Shown here: in pieces, positions 18,873 to 28,118 of the stretch | How positions within the stretch are numbered: position 1 is the stretch's first letter | Layout of the letters: each line of letters begins with the position of its first letter | NCBI RefSeq assembly: GCF_019263705.2 | Contig: NZ_JADQDK010000001.1 | Span: 5,146,001 to 5,210,000, forward strand | Reading direction: 5' to 3' | Length of the DNA stretch: 64,000 nucleotides | DNA from: Pseudonocardia abyssalis | GTDB taxonomy: Bacteria > Actinomycetota > Actinomycetes > Mycobacteriales > Pseudonocardiaceae | Notes under the pieces: model-generated | Told to the model about the DNA's origin: nothing | What the model saw: only the letters and a program-made list of their open reading frames with translations | Database searches by the model: none | Position numbers and translations under genes: made by a program

Positions 18873-21832
18873 CTGACGGCCTCCCCGGCCGAGCGCGCCC
18901 GGTCGTGGCCGTTGCCGTTCGTGTGCGGCGCCCGGTCGTCCCCGGCGGGGCTGCCGTCGAGGTCGTCGACGAGGTCGAGCTCCTCGTCGTCGAGCAGTTC
19001 GGCGCCGGCGGGGAGGACGGGCGGCAGGTGCGGGGCGAAGTCGTCGAGGACGTCGTCGTCGGAGAGCACGTCACCGTCGGAGTACGCGTCGTCGTCGGCG
19101 AAACCGGGCCCCGCCACCAGCGTGACGGGCGGGGGCGGCTCGTCGGGAGCGCGCACCGCGGCGGGCGCGGTGGTCGGCGCGACGGGCACCCCGCGCGCGG
19201 AGACGCGGCTGGCGTCGGGGTTGGTGTCGAGCGCGGCGCGCACGTGCTCCAGGTGCGGGCCCTCGAGGTCGATGCGGATCTTCTCGACGCCGCCGTGACC
19301 GTCGGCGAAGACGAACTGCCGCGGCGTGTCGTCGGGACGGTCGTCGTGGCGCGGGCGCGGCGAGAGCGTGCCGAGCATCTGCTCGTAGCCGACGCCGGTG
19401 GGCACCTTGAGCAGGCGCAGTGCCTCGTCCTGGGCCTCGCCGTCGTCGGTGCGGCCCACGAACACGGCGTTGACCAGCGACGCGAAGCCCGACACCCGCA
19501 GCAGGTCGCCGGCGAGCTGCGAGGCGAACAGCGCGCGCACGTTGAACTTGCGGGAGTCGCGGGCGAGGCGGTCGATGAGGACCTTGCCGGTGGGCACCTG
19601 CGAGAGGAAGTGCGTCTCGTCGAGCGCCACGCCCTTGCGCAGGTTGCGGTCGGCCTCGTAGATGGTGCGTTGGGTGAGCCAGGACGCGAGGTTGAGCAGC
19701 TCGACGGCCAGCGACTCCCCGTCGGTCCACTCCTCGCGCGGGCTGCCCGGGCGGGGCAGCGTCATGCCCTGCATCGTCAGCACCGTGAGCCGGTAGTCGC
19801 GGTCGGCGTGCCACGGGTCGTCGCGGGTGGTGTCGGGGAACAGCAGTGCGGCCTGCGGCAGCTCGCGGCGCTCCTCCAGGAAGTCGGCGACGACCCCGGC
19901 GTGCTCCTCGCCGTCGCGGGCGTGGCGGCGCAGGGCGTCGATGACGAGCCCGGGGTGGCGGTCGTTCGCGCCACCCACCTCGCGCACGGCGCGCAGCAAC
20001 ACGATCCGGGTGTGCGGCATCCGCGAGATGTCGTAGGGCAGCAGGCCGGTGAGGACGTCGAGCACGAGACGCCTGCGGGTGGCCGCGGCCAGTGATCGCT
20101 CGCGGCGCCACGCCCGCTCGGGGTCCTCCTCGTCGACGAAGTGGTCCTGGCGCGGCTCGGCGACGACGCGGTACGGGTTGAGGATGCCCGGGTCGGCGCG
20201 TAGCAGGTTGATGTGCCGCGAGAACGGCGCCAGCTCCGGCAGCTTCGTCAGCTCGGCGAGGGGTCCGGACGGGTCGAGCACCGTCCACGTGGCCCCGGAC
20301 CGCAGTGTCTTGTAGACGATCAGCCCGGTCAGGAACGACTTGCCCGATCCCAGCCCGCCGACGACGGCGGTGAGCCCGGACGCCCGGCGCACCTCCTGCG
20401 CGAGCCACGGGTCCCAGGCCACGGGCCGTCGGGTGGCGGTGCAGGTCTCGCCGATCATGATGCCGCGGCGGTCGCCGACGGACGCCGTGGCCGCGGGGAC
20501 GGCCGCGGCCGCCCAGGTGACCGAGCCGCGCCGCCGGTACGCGGTGGACGCCAGCGGCTCACCGGGGATGAACTCGCGCGCGTACTTGTACTGCGCCTCC
20601 GGGTGCTCCATCTGCACCTTGGGCCGGTACACGTCGAGCACCTGCTGCGCGCGGCTGACGGCCTCGGCCTCGTCCTTGCCGGACACCGCGACCCGCCACC
20701 AGCCGTAGAGGCGGGTGTTGAGCTGGGTCAGCCCGGTGGTCAGCTCGTCCTCGACCTCCAGCACCCGGTCGGCCTGGCGGGCCAGCGACATCGGGGGGTC
20801 GAGGTCGTGGTCGTGGGTGTAGTGCCGGATCTGGCTGCGGACCTTGCCCATCTGCCGCTGCAGCTCGCCCGCGACCTCCTCCGGGCGCCGGACGTAGATC
20901 CGTGCCGACCACTCCACCGGGAACGGGAGGCGGTCGCTGTGCTGCATCCACGGGTCGTCGATCTCGGGGATGCGCAGCCCTTCCATCAGCCCGACGGAGA
21001 GCACGGCGACGTTGCGCTGCACCGTCTGCGACCGGATCCGCCCGATCACCTTGACGGTCGGCGCGTACGGCTCCTGGTACATGTCGACGCCGTCGGTGAA
21101 GCCCGCGAGGTCCTCGGTCTCCCACCGCGACACCCCGCCGGGCACGACCGACAGCGTCCGCGGCGCGGGCAGGCCGAGGGCGCAGGAGCGCTGCATGAGC
21201 CAGGCGACGTCGTCGGGGCGGGCGGGGACGGCGTCGAGGCCGCTGCCGGCGACCAGCTCGTCGATGTGGGCGACCTCGGAGTCGAGCGCGGCCAGCTCGG
21301 CCCGCACCGCGGCCGGTGCGATCCGCTCCAGCACGGGGGCGGCGGCGTCGACCCAGCGGTCGAGCATCCCGCGACCGGAGACCTCGATGCCGAGGAACAC
21401 CTCCTTGTCGCTCATGCTCAGGCCCATGAGGTGGCGCTGCTCGCCCTCCAGGAACCCGTCCCAGCCGAGCGCGCCCGCGACGTCGGGCATGCGGCCCAGC
21501 GCGTTGTTGTCGAACGACTCCGCCCACATGTGCACCGGGTAGGGCCGCGTCGTGACGCGCAGATGCAGCCAGCGGCCCTGCAGCTCGCCGAGCTGCGCGG
21601 CGATCTGACGGATCAGCACCTCGCGCTGCGAGTCGCTGCGGAAGCTCCAGGCCTGCGCGGCGAGCCGGTACCAGGCCATGACCTGGGTGCCGGTGCGCGT
21701 CAGGTGGCCGTCGATCGAGCGCAGTGCGATCTCGGGGGTGTAGTTCGGCAGCCCGGACTCCCCGGCCAGCGATCGCCCGCGCCGGCGGCGCGGCTTCCCC
21801 TCGGCGGCGCCGTTCTCGTCACGTCGTGCCAC
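18869..21832 (-). CDS. VirB4-family secretion ATPase
   Basis: 987 residues from GTG 21832; an upstream extension to 21904 is within the preceding gene. The N-terminal half is the VirB4/TraC-type domain. The C-terminal RecA-like domain has Walker A GGLGSGKSF (about 492-499), Walker B GVALDETHFLS (about 735-743) and LFASQLAGDLL sensor region. The tail is acidic and disordered (DDDAYSDGDVLSDDDVLDD). VirB4 powers pilus biogenesis and substrate transfer at the inner side of type IV secretion systems. It is the key marker that makes this six-gene cluster T4SS-like. No VirD4 or relaxase gene is next to it. Confidence 0.85.
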   Translation of the reverse strand: MARRDENGAAEGKPRRRRGRSLAGESGLPNYTPEIALRSIDGHLTRTGTQVMAWYRLAAQAWSFRSDSQREVLIRQIAAQLGELQGRWLHLRVTTRPYPVHMWAESFDNNALGRMPDVAGALGWDGFLEGEQRHLMGLSMSDKEVFLGIEVSGRGMLDRWVDAAAPVLERIAPAAVRAELAALDSEVAHIDELVAGSGLDAVPARPDDVAWLMQRSCALGLPAPRTLSVVPGGVSRWETEDLAGFTDGVDMYQEPYAPTVKVIGRIRSQTVQRNVAVLSVGLMEGLRIPEIDDPWMQHSDRLPFPVEWSARIYVRRPEEVAGELQRQMGKVRSQIRHYTHDHDLDPPMSLARQADRVLEVEDELTTGLTQLNTRLYGWWRVAVSGKDEAEAVSRAQQVLDVYRPKVQMEHPEAQYKYAREFIPGEPLASTAYRRRGSVTWAAAAVPAATASVGDRRGIMIGETCTATRRPVAWDPWLAQEVRRASGLTAVVGGLGSGKSFLTGLIVYKTLRSGATWTVLDPSGPLAELTKLPELAPFSRHINLLRADPGILNPYRVVAEPRQDHFVDEEDPERAWRRERSLAAATRRRLVLDVLTGLLPYDISRMPHTRIVLLRAVREVGGANDRHPGLVIDALRRHARDGEEHAGVVADFLEERRELPQAALLFPDTTRDDPWHADRDYRLTVLTMQGMTLPRPGSPREEWTDGESLAVELLNLASWLTQRTIYEADRNLRKGVALDETHFLSQVPTGKVLIDRLARDSRKFNVRALFASQLAGDLLRVSGFASLVNAVFVGRTDDGEAQDEALRLLKVPTGVGYEQMLGTLSPRPRHDDRPDDTPRQFVFADGHGGVEKIRIDLEGPHLEHVRAALDTNPDASRVSARGVPVAPTTAPAAVRAPDEPPPPVTLVAGPGFADDDAYSDGDVLSDDDVLDDFAPHLPPVLPAGAELLDDEELDLVDDLDGSPAGDDRAPHTNGNGHDRARSAGEAVR

Positions 21833-22229
21833 GCCGGCGCCCCCCCCTGCGGCGGGCCGGTGCGACGGGCGGGCCGGTGCGGACGTGCCCGGAGCGCACG
21901 GCACCCCCGGCCGTCGCGGTGCTGGCCCGGGGCCCGCGCACCTCGTGGCCGAAGAGTGCGACGACCTGGCCGAGCGGGCGCTCGTAGTCGATGCGCTGCC
22001 CGAGGAAGCGCGTGGCGACCACCGTGATCACCAGGGACCAGGCGACGGAGAAGAAGTCGAGCCCGATGCCCAGGCGCCGCTGGACGAACATCACCAGGAT
22101 CATCACGAGCAGGCCGACGCCGTAGGAGACGTAGCGGGCGCGCCAGGGGAAGGTGGCGCGCGGCGGGCCGAGCCAGACCGAGTCGACCCGGTACACCTCG
22201 TCGTCGGTGCGGACGAGCACGCCCGTCAC
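21819..22229 (-). CDS. Small membrane protein in PrgI/VirB3 position
   Basis: 136 residues from GTG 22229, overlapping the pilin-like gene by 4 bp and the VirB4 gene by 14 bp. Two adjacent hydrophobic helices (YVSYGVGLLVMILVMFV and FFSVAWSLVITVVATRFL) are followed by a basic tail (ARRRGGRRRG). Size, two-helix hairpin and location immediately before VirB4 are those of PrgI/VirB3 subunits; sequence identity is too low to be sure. Confidence 0.65.
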   Translation of the reverse strand: MTGVLVRTDDEVYRVDSVWLGPPRATFPWRARYVSYGVGLLVMILVMFVQRRLGIGLDFFSVAWSLVITVVATRFLGQRIDYERPLGQVVALFGHEVRGPRASTATAGGAVRSGHVRTGPPVAPARRRGGRRRGTT

Positions 22230-22486
22230 CCGGTGAGGAGGCTGGCCAGGAAACTGCCGATCTGCGGACCGTTCCCCGACACGGCGATGCCGAGCGCCAC
22301 CAGTCCGATGATCAGACCGACGCTCCGCCGGGCGACGCCCGCGTTGTCGCCGCGGCCACCGATCCACAGCAGGATGACGGCGATGCCGAGGAGTACCAGG
22401 GGAACGACGTTCTCCTGGATCCAGGTCTGCAGTCCACCGGTGCCCACTCCGCCCTGCGCGAGCGCGAACAGTTCTGGATCGATCAC
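22226..22486 (-). CDS. Small two-helix membrane protein, TrbC/VirB2 pilin-like
   Basis: 86 residues from GTG 22486, preceded by GGGAGGAG. Helices WIQENVVPLVLLGIAVILLW and SVGLIIGLVALGIAVSGNG are separated by a short basic loop (GGRGDNAGVARR), the pattern of VirB2/TrbC-like pilins and of small actinobacterial conjugation membrane proteins. First gene of the coupled cluster. The alternative start at 22642 would add a cysteine-containing basic leader without hydrophobic character and is not preferred. Confidence 0.65.
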   Translation of the reverse strand: MIDPELFALAQGGVGTGGLQTWIQENVVPLVLLGIAVILLWIGGRGDNAGVARRSVGLIIGLVALGIAVSGNGPQIGSFLASLLTG

Positions 22487-22797
22487 GGCGACTCCTCCCG
22501 TTCGTGGGGCGTGCACGTCCCAGTGCGGGCGGGCGGTGCCGTCCGGCAGAGCCCGGCACCGAGTGAAACACGAGTCACCGGACAATCCTAGGGTGCACGC
22601 GCGGTTACGGCCCGTCCGGGCGCGGGCCGTTCGCGGGCGCACACACGGATCTCACGGCGGGCGACCGGGCGCGTCGCGGTCGCCCGCCGTTCGGCGGTAC
22701 CGCCGATGCTTCGCGTCCGATGCGTGTCGGCGCGTCCGATCCGGTGCACGAGCCCGTCGTGCGAACCTTCTCACCCGTGCCGCGCCCGCGGTGTCTG

Positions 22798-22811
22798 TTA
22801 CCGACGGGTAA
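22798..22811. promoter_or_regulatory. Perfect palindrome TTACC-N4-GGTAA upstream of etfD
   Basis: TTACC GACG GGTAA, perfectly symmetric in the arms, 107 bp before the etfD GTG; a -10-like TAGTCT follows at 22856-22861. The rest of the 431-bp gap (22487-22917) shows nothing else I can name. Two close variants of the same palindrome precede the fadE5-like gene at 53260. Size and symmetry suit a TetR-family dimer; the binder is not known. Confidence 0.7.
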
Positions 22812-22917
22812 GTTCATGCGCGGTCCGGACGCCGTCGGAGCAGGTGGCGGCGGGCTAGTCTGCTGCGCATCGGTCCGCGATCCACCACTCGCGGACCTGT
22901 CCTGGGAGGAACCACCC

Positions 22918-25278
22918 GTGCTCGTGAGACTGATCATCGGCCTGGCGATGACCGTGATCGCCATTGCGGTCTCGGGCCGCCGGGCGCTCTGGATCTACAA
23001 GCTGATCTCGTCGGGTCAGCCGGACAACGACCGCGCCGAAGGGCTGGGCCAGCGGGTCCGCGCGCAGTTCGTGGAGGTCTTCGGTCAGCGCAAGCTGCTG
23101 AAGTGGTCGGTGCCCGGCCTGGCGCACCTGTTCACCTTCTACGCGTTCGTCATCCTGATCACGGTGTATCTCGAGGCCTACGGCGCGCTGTTCGTGCCGG
23201 ACTTCGCGATCCCGCTGATCGGCACGTGGCCCGTGCTCGGGTTCCTGCAGGACACCATCGCCGTGCTCGCGATGATCTCCCTGGGCGTGTTCGCGGTGAT
23301 CCGCGTGCGCAACGCCCCCGAGCGTCGCGCGCGGGACTCCCGCTTCTACGGCAGTCACACCGGTGGCGCGTGGCTGATCCTGTTCATGATCTTCAACGTC
23401 CTGTGGACGCTGTTCCTCTACCGCGCCGCCGCGTCCGCACTGGGCTACCTGCCCTACACCTCCGGCGCCTGGGCGTCGATCGGGCTGGGCACCCTGTTCG
23501 CCGGGGTGCCCGAGCCGACGCTGGAGATCATCGAGTCCGTCGGCCTGCTGCTGCACATCGGCGTGATGCTGGTCTTCACGGTGATCATCGCCTACAGCAA
23601 GCACCTGCACATCTTCACCGCGCCGATCAACGTCTCGGCCAAGCGCTTCCCGAAGGCGCTGGGCCCGCTGCAGGTCATGGAGTCCGACGGCAAGCCGATC
23701 GACTTCGAGGACCCGGGCGAGGACGACACGTTCGGCCGCGGGAAGATCGAGGACTTCACCTGGAAGGGCATGCTCGACTTCGCGACCTGCACCGAGTGCG
23801 GTCGCTGTCAGTCGCAGTGCCCGGCGTGGAACACCGGCAAGCCGCTCTCGCCGAAGATCCTGATCATGGACCTGCGCGACCACATGAACGCGAAGGCGCC
23901 GTACATGATCGGCGGCAAGGAGATGCCCGCCGAGGGCTCGATCGACTTCTCCGCCGGTCTCACCGCGCACCCCGGGCACGGCGTCCCCGAGTCCGGCTAC
24001 GAGCGGATCACCGGCTCCGGCCCCGAGCAGGCCGCGCGCCCGCTCGTCGGCACCGCGGAGCAGGGCGGGGTCATCGACCCCGACGTCCTGTGGGCGTGCA
24101 CCACCTGCGGGGCGTGCGTCGAGCAGTGCCCCGTCGACATCGAGCACGTCGACCACATCGTCGACATGCGCCGCAACCAGGTCCTGATCGAGTCGGAGTT
24201 CCCCTCCGAGCTCGGCACGCTGTTCAAGAACCTGGAGAACAAGGGCAACCCCTGGGGCCAGAACGCCAAGGAGCGCCTGGACTGGACGAAGAAGCTCGGC
24301 TTCACCGTCAACGTCTTCGACGGAGAGCTGGCCCCGGAGACGGAGTACCTGTTCTGGATCGGCTGCGCCGGCGCGTTCGACGACGGCGCGAAGAAGACCG
24401 TGCAGGCCACCGCGGAGCTGCTGCACCGCGCCGGGGTGACCTACACGGTCCTCGGCCCGGAGGAGACCTGCACCGGTGACCCGGCGCGGCGCTCGGGCAA
24501 CGAGTTCCTGTTCCAGATGCTGGCCCAGCAGAACGTCGAGGTCCTCAACGCGGTGTTCGAGGGCCGCGAGGCGGGCACCCGCAAGATCGTCACGACCTGC
24601 CCGCACTGCCTCAACACCCTGGGCCGGGAGTACCCGCAGCTCGACGGGCACTACGAGGTCGTCCACCACACGCAGCTGCTCAACAAGCTCGTGCGCGAGG
24701 GCAAGCTCGTCCCGGTCGCGGCCCCGGCCGAGGACAAGCTGGCCCCGGTCACCTACCACGACCCGTGCTACCTGGGCCGGCACAACGAGATCTACGAGGA
24801 GCCGCGCGAGCTCGTCGGTGCGGTCGCGACCATCACCGAGATGCCGCGGCACGCAGACCGGTCCATGTGCTGTGGGGCCGGTGGCGCGCAGATGTGGATG
24901 GAGGAGCGGATCGGGCAGCGGGTGAACGTCAACCGCACCGAGGAGGCCATCGCCACGCTCTCCGGTGCGGCGACGCCGGGCGAGGCCGCCCTCAACGCCC
25001 GCGGCGCGAACTCCGACACCCCCGTCGCCGGTGGTGACGGCGCCGTGAGCGGCACCATCGCGGTCGGTTGCCCGTTCTGCAAGACCATGCTGTCCGACGG
25101 TCTCACCCAGAAGCAGGGCGAGGGTTCCGGCGAGGGCATGCAGGTGCAGGACGTCTCGCAGATGCTGCTCACCGCGGTCAAGCGCGGCGACGCCTCCACG
25201 AACGGTCACTCCACCGACGGCGCCGCCACCGCGCCCGCGCAGGAGAAGGAGCCGGCCGAGGGCGACTCGCAGAGCTGA
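22918..25278 (+). CDS. etfD: EtfD-type membrane iron-sulphur oxidoreductase (HdrD/GlpC family)
   Basis: 786 residues; GTG 22918 chosen for the GGGAGGA site and because the membrane part starts there. About five to six transmembrane helices span 1-240. Two [4Fe-4S] motifs follow, CTECGRCQSQCP (about 291) and CTTCGACVEQCP (about 394), then two CCG-type domains (TTCPHCLNTL, CCGAGG about 651, GCPFCKTM). The mycobacterial counterpart Rv0338c was named EtfD: it passes electrons from acyl-CoA dehydrogenases, via EtfAB, to menaquinone. The disordered Thr/Ala/Glu tail is unusual but short. It has its own promoter and is divergent from the T4SS-like cluster. Confidence 0.87.
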   Translation: MLVRLIIGLAMTVIAIAVSGRRALWIYKLISSGQPDNDRAEGLGQRVRAQFVEVFGQRKLLKWSVPGLAHLFTFYAFVILITVYLEAYGALFVPDFAIPLIGTWPVLGFLQDTIAVLAMISLGVFAVIRVRNAPERRARDSRFYGSHTGGAWLILFMIFNVLWTLFLYRAAASALGYLPYTSGAWASIGLGTLFAGVPEPTLEIIESVGLLLHIGVMLVFTVIIAYSKHLHIFTAPINVSAKRFPKALGPLQVMESDGKPIDFEDPGEDDTFGRGKIEDFTWKGMLDFATCTECGRCQSQCPAWNTGKPLSPKILIMDLRDHMNAKAPYMIGGKEMPAEGSIDFSAGLTAHPGHGVPESGYERITGSGPEQAARPLVGTAEQGGVIDPDVLWACTTCGACVEQCPVDIEHVDHIVDMRRNQVLIESEFPSELGTLFKNLENKGNPWGQNAKERLDWTKKLGFTVNVFDGELAPETEYLFWIGCAGAFDDGAKKTVQATAELLHRAGVTYTVLGPEETCTGDPARRSGNEFLFQMLAQQNVEVLNAVFEGREAGTRKIVTTCPHCLNTLGREYPQLDGHYEVVHHTQLLNKLVREGKLVPVAAPAEDKLAPVTYHDPCYLGRHNEIYEEPRELVGAVATITEMPRHADRSMCCGAGGAQMWMEERIGQRVNVNRTEEAIATLSGAATPGEAALNARGANSDTPVAGGDGAVSGTIAVGCPFCKTMLSDGLTQKQGEGSGEGMQVQDVSQMLLTAVKRGDASTNGHSTDGAATAPAQEKEPAEGDSQS

Positions 25279-25281
25279 CGC

Positions 25282-25336
25282 GACGACCACGGCGGGGCCG
25301 GTCCGGACTTCTCCGGTCGGCCCCGCCGTCGTCGTC
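25282..25336. terminator. Bidirectional terminator hairpin after etfD
   Basis: Long GC-rich stem: GACGAC and ACGGCGGGGCCG on the left pair with CGGCCCCGCCGT and GTCGTC on the right, with an inner CCGG/CCGG pairing. It begins 3 bp after the etfD stop and lies between convergent genes, so it can serve both strands. Confidence 0.75.
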
Positions 25337-25345
25337 CCGAGGTGA

Positions 25346-26263
25346 TCAGCCCGTCGGTGCCCCGCAGGGGGTGAAGCCGGTGACGACGTAGCTCTGGCCG
25401 GTCGGCTCGCGGCCCACCGTGAGCACCCCGATCTGGGGTCCGGCGACCCCGGCGTCCCAGGTCAGTTCGCACGCGTCGACGACGAGGCCGTCGCCCTGCT
25501 CCTGGGTCGGGGCCTCGGCGTCGGCGTAGGAGTTGCGATCGGTGACCCCGGCGGTCACGGCCTGCACCGCGGTGACGCAGTCGGGGGCCCGCACGGACGC
25601 CACGAAGGCGGCGCGGGCGGCCTCGGCGAGCAGGTTGTCGCACACCGCCCCCGGGGCCCCGGGCCGGTCGCCGTAGGCCAGGCGGTTGAGCAGCACCGGG
25701 AGCAGCCGGGTCGGGGCCGGGACGCCCTGCAAACCCTTGCTCTCCTCCTGTGTCCGGGCCTGCGCCTGCGCAGCCTGCCGGGCGTCCTGCGCGCTCACGA
25801 ACGCGTACGCCCCCCCGCTGACGACGCACAGCACCGCCCCGACGGCGGCGAGCCGCCACCGCGGCAGCCGCAGCACCCCCGCGACGAGCACGCCGATGCT
25901 CGCGGCGAGCACCCATGCCCACGGGGTGGTCGACAGCATCAACCCGGCGACGACGACGAGTCCGCCCAGCGGCCACACCCAGCGGCCCAGCAACCGGTCG
26001 ACGCGGAGCAGGGCCAGCAGCACCAGCACCGCGATCCCGGCCAGCCACGGCCAGGGCGACCACCCCGAGAACGGCGTCAGGAGTACCGCCGTGGCGCCGA
26101 TGCCCAGCGCCGCGGTGCCGTAGGGGGTACGGGTGAGCCGCTTCCACAGGATCTCGCCGCGCGACGGCGGGGGCGGCGGCGGGACGTCGCCGGTCCACGG
26201 GGCGGGCGGAGGGGCGGGGTTCCACGGGACGGGTGGCCCCCCGGGTGCGCGCGGCTCGTCCAT
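25346..26263 (-). CDS. Membrane protein with proline-rich N-terminus, function unknown
   Basis: 305 residues from ATG 26263. The first 40 residues are Pro-rich (PWNPAPPPAPW, VPPPPPPSRGE). Five or so hydrophobic segments follow (about 50-155, e.g. WPWLAGIAVLVLLALL, WAWVLAASIGVLVAGVL, LAAVGAVLCVVSGGAYAFV), then a short coiled segment rich in Ala/Gln and an extracytoplasmic domain (about 180-305) with three Cys that could form disulphides. No family recognised. Its 3' end converges on etfD. Confidence 0.65.
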   Translation of the reverse strand: MDEPRAPGGPPVPWNPAPPPAPWTGDVPPPPPPSRGEILWKRLTRTPYGTAALGIGATAVLLTPFSGWSPWPWLAGIAVLVLLALLRVDRLLGRWVWPLGGLVVVAGLMLSTTPWAWVLAASIGVLVAGVLRLPRWRLAAVGAVLCVVSGGAYAFVSAQDARQAAQAQARTQEESKGLQGVPAPTRLLPVLLNRLAYGDRPGAPGAVCDNLLAEAARAAFVASVRAPDCVTAVQAVTAGVTDRNSYADAEAPTQEQGDGLVVDACELTWDAGVAGPQIGVLTVGREPTGQSYVVTGFTPCGAPTG

Positions 26264-26289
26264 CGATCGCCGACCCTACTGGGTCCCGG

Positions 26290-26901
26290 CTACAACCAGC
26301 CGTGGTCGCGGGCGCGCTCGACCGCCTCCGAGCGGTTGCCCGCCCCGAGCTTGTGCATCGCCGAGGACAGGTAGTTGCGGACCGTGCCCGGCGAGAGGTG
26401 CACGCGCTCGGCGATGTCGGCGGCGGTACCGGACGGGGCGACGTGACGCAGGACGTCGAGCTCGCGGTCGGTCAGCGGGCAGTCCTCCGTCATCAGCGCG
26501 GTCATCGCGAGGTCCGGGTCGACGTAGCGGCCGCCGCGGTGCACGCGGCGGATGACGTCGGCGAGCAGCGTGGCGGGCGCGCTCTTCGTGACGAACCCGG
26601 CCGCGCCGGCGGCGAGCGCGCGTCGCAGGACCCCGGGCCGGGCGTGCCGGGTCAGGATGATGCAGCGCGTGCCGGGCTCGTTGGCGGCGACCCACTGAGC
26701 GACCTCGGCCCCGTCGCGGCCGGGCATCTCGACGTCGAGCACGGCGACATCGGGCCGGTGCTCCCGGATCGCGACGACGGCCTCGTCGCCGGTGCCCGCC
26801 TCCCCGACGATCTCCAGGTCGGACTCCAGCCCGAGCAGCGCGCCGACCGCGCCGCGCGTCAGCGACTCGTCGTCGGCGAGGACGACGCGGATGGCAGTCA
26901 C
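26290..26901 (-). CDS. NarL/LuxR-type response regulator
   Basis: 203 residues. Receiver domain with phospho-acceptor Asp in DVAVLDVEMPGRDG (about 54), the acidic pair in VVLADDESL and Lys in FVTKSAP. LuxR helix-turn-helix from LTDRELDVLRHV to TVRNYLSSAMHKLGAGNR. Its GTG overlaps the kinase stop by 4 bp, so the two form a cognate pair. A perfect 14-bp palindrome in the kinase/ABC-transporter intergenic region is the natural candidate for its operator. Confidence 0.92.
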   Translation of the reverse strand: MTAIRVVLADDESLTRGAVGALLGLESDLEIVGEAGTGDEAVVAIREHRPDVAVLDVEMPGRDGAEVAQWVAANEPGTRCIILTRHARPGVLRRALAAGAAGFVTKSAPATLLADVIRRVHRGGRYVDPDLAMTALMTEDCPLTDRELDVLRHVAPSGTAADIAERVHLSPGTVRNYLSSAMHKLGAGNRSEAVERARDHGWL

Positions 26902-28076
26902 CGAACCCCCACGGGGAGGGATGCGTCGAGCCGGAACGTGCCCTCGGGCGTGAGCCCGGCGTCGAGGTGGCCCGCGTGCTCGGCGAGGTGGCGCTCCAGT
27001 GCGGCCAGGCCGGTGCCGGGGTCGGCCGCGTCGGTGGGCAGGGCTCCGTCGTTGACGACGACGAGCCGCGCGTCGCCACCGCTCACGTCGATCTCGATGG
27101 AGCAGTGGCTGGGCTCCGCGTGGCGCAGCACGTTGGTCATCGCCTCTCTCAGCACCCGGCCCAGCACGTTGCGGGCGGTCGGTCCGACGGTCTCGGGGTC
27201 GCCGCGGACGACGAGGGCGATCCCGGAGGAGTCCAGCACGGCGCGGGCCCCGACGAGCTCGGTGACGAGGTCGATCGTGCGGGTGTCGCGGACCAGCGCG
27301 CGCACCTCCGTCAGCGACTCCCTGGCCACCCGCTGCACCTCCACCATCTCCGCGCGGGCGCGCTCGTGGTCGGGGTGGCGCGCGGCCAGCTCGCTCTTGA
27401 ACGCGACGACCTCGAGCGCGTGCCCGAGGATGTCGTGCAGGTCGTCGGCCAGGCGCAGCCGCTCGCGGGCGGTGGCGAGCTCGGCGGCGGTGCGGCGCGA
27501 CCCGTCGATGTCGATCACGGCCTTGAGCCACCACAGCCGCTCGACGTCGAGGATCCACATGCCGGCGACGTAGGTGACGGCGAGGCCCACGGTGAACCAG
27601 CGGAAGGCCTGCGAGTCCGGGTCGAGCGGGTAGATCAGGCCGGTCGTCCAGTAGCCGAGTACGGCCGTCAGCACGGCGGCCGCGGTCACCCAGAGGAGCG
27701 TGACCCGCGCCCGACGGCCCCCGACGATGTCGCCGAGCAGCACCCCGCCGAGCAGGGACCAGGTGAACCCGAGCGCGCCGCTGCCCAGCCCGACGATGGT
27801 GACGGCGAGCCCGACCACCGACGCGGAGATCGTGAACCAGAGCGAGGCCGGGCGGCCGAGCGACCGCATGAGCTCACGGATCCGCCACAGGTGCAGGCCG
27901 AACCCGGCGACGTAGAGCACGATCATGATCACCACGAACTCGGGCCGGACCGCGTCGAGGAACAGGGGGATCGGCACCAGCGCGAGGTAGAGCAGCGTGC
28001 TCACCAGGCCGATGCGCCCGAACCGGCGGGCCGAGCGCACGCGGCGCTCCTCGAAACCGGGCGGCGAGGTGTCCAC
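26898..28076 (-). CDS. DesK/NarX-type sensor histidine kinase
   Basis: 392 residues from GTG 28076. About six hydrophobic helices in the first 180 residues form a membrane sensor without a large extracellular domain. The HisKA_3 motif RLADDLHDILGHALEVV carries the phospho-accepting His (about 226). An HATPase domain follows with REAMTNVLRHAEPSHCSIE and DPGTGLAALERHLAEHAG. It transfers phosphate to the regulator encoded next. Divergent from the ABC exporter; this kinase/regulator/ABC-2 arrangement typically senses membrane or antibiotic stress. Confidence 0.9.
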   Translation of the reverse strand: MDTSPPGFEERRVRSARRFGRIGLVSTLLYLALVPIPLFLDAVRPEFVVIMIVLYVAGFGLHLWRIRELMRSLGRPASLWFTISASVVGLAVTIVGLGSGALGFTWSLLGGVLLGDIVGGRRARVTLLWVTAAAVLTAVLGYWTTGLIYPLDPDSQAFRWFTVGLAVTYVAGMWILDVERLWWLKAVIDIDGSRRTAAELATARERLRLADDLHDILGHALEVVAFKSELAARHPDHERARAEMVEVQRVARESLTEVRALVRDTRTIDLVTELVGARAVLDSSGIALVVRGDPETVGPTARNVLGRVLREAMTNVLRHAEPSHCSIEIDVSGGDARLVVVNDGALPTDAADPGTGLAALERHLAEHAGHLDAGLTPEGTFRLDASLPVGVR

Positions 28077-28118
28077 GCGGCAACCGTAGCCGAGCGATCT
28101 CCGTCGTCGTCGCGGTCG

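Noticed and set aside
15340..22486. Calling the T4SS-like cluster an integrated conjugative element
   Set aside because: No integrase, relaxase, coupling ATPase, att repeats or tRNA next to it; codon use looks like the chromosome. The tRNA-Gly island is over 9 kb away and separate.
22798..22811. Naming the binder of the TTACC-N4-GGTAA palindrome as a specific known regulator
   Set aside because: I cannot match it to a documented site with certainty and no regulator gene lies beside it.
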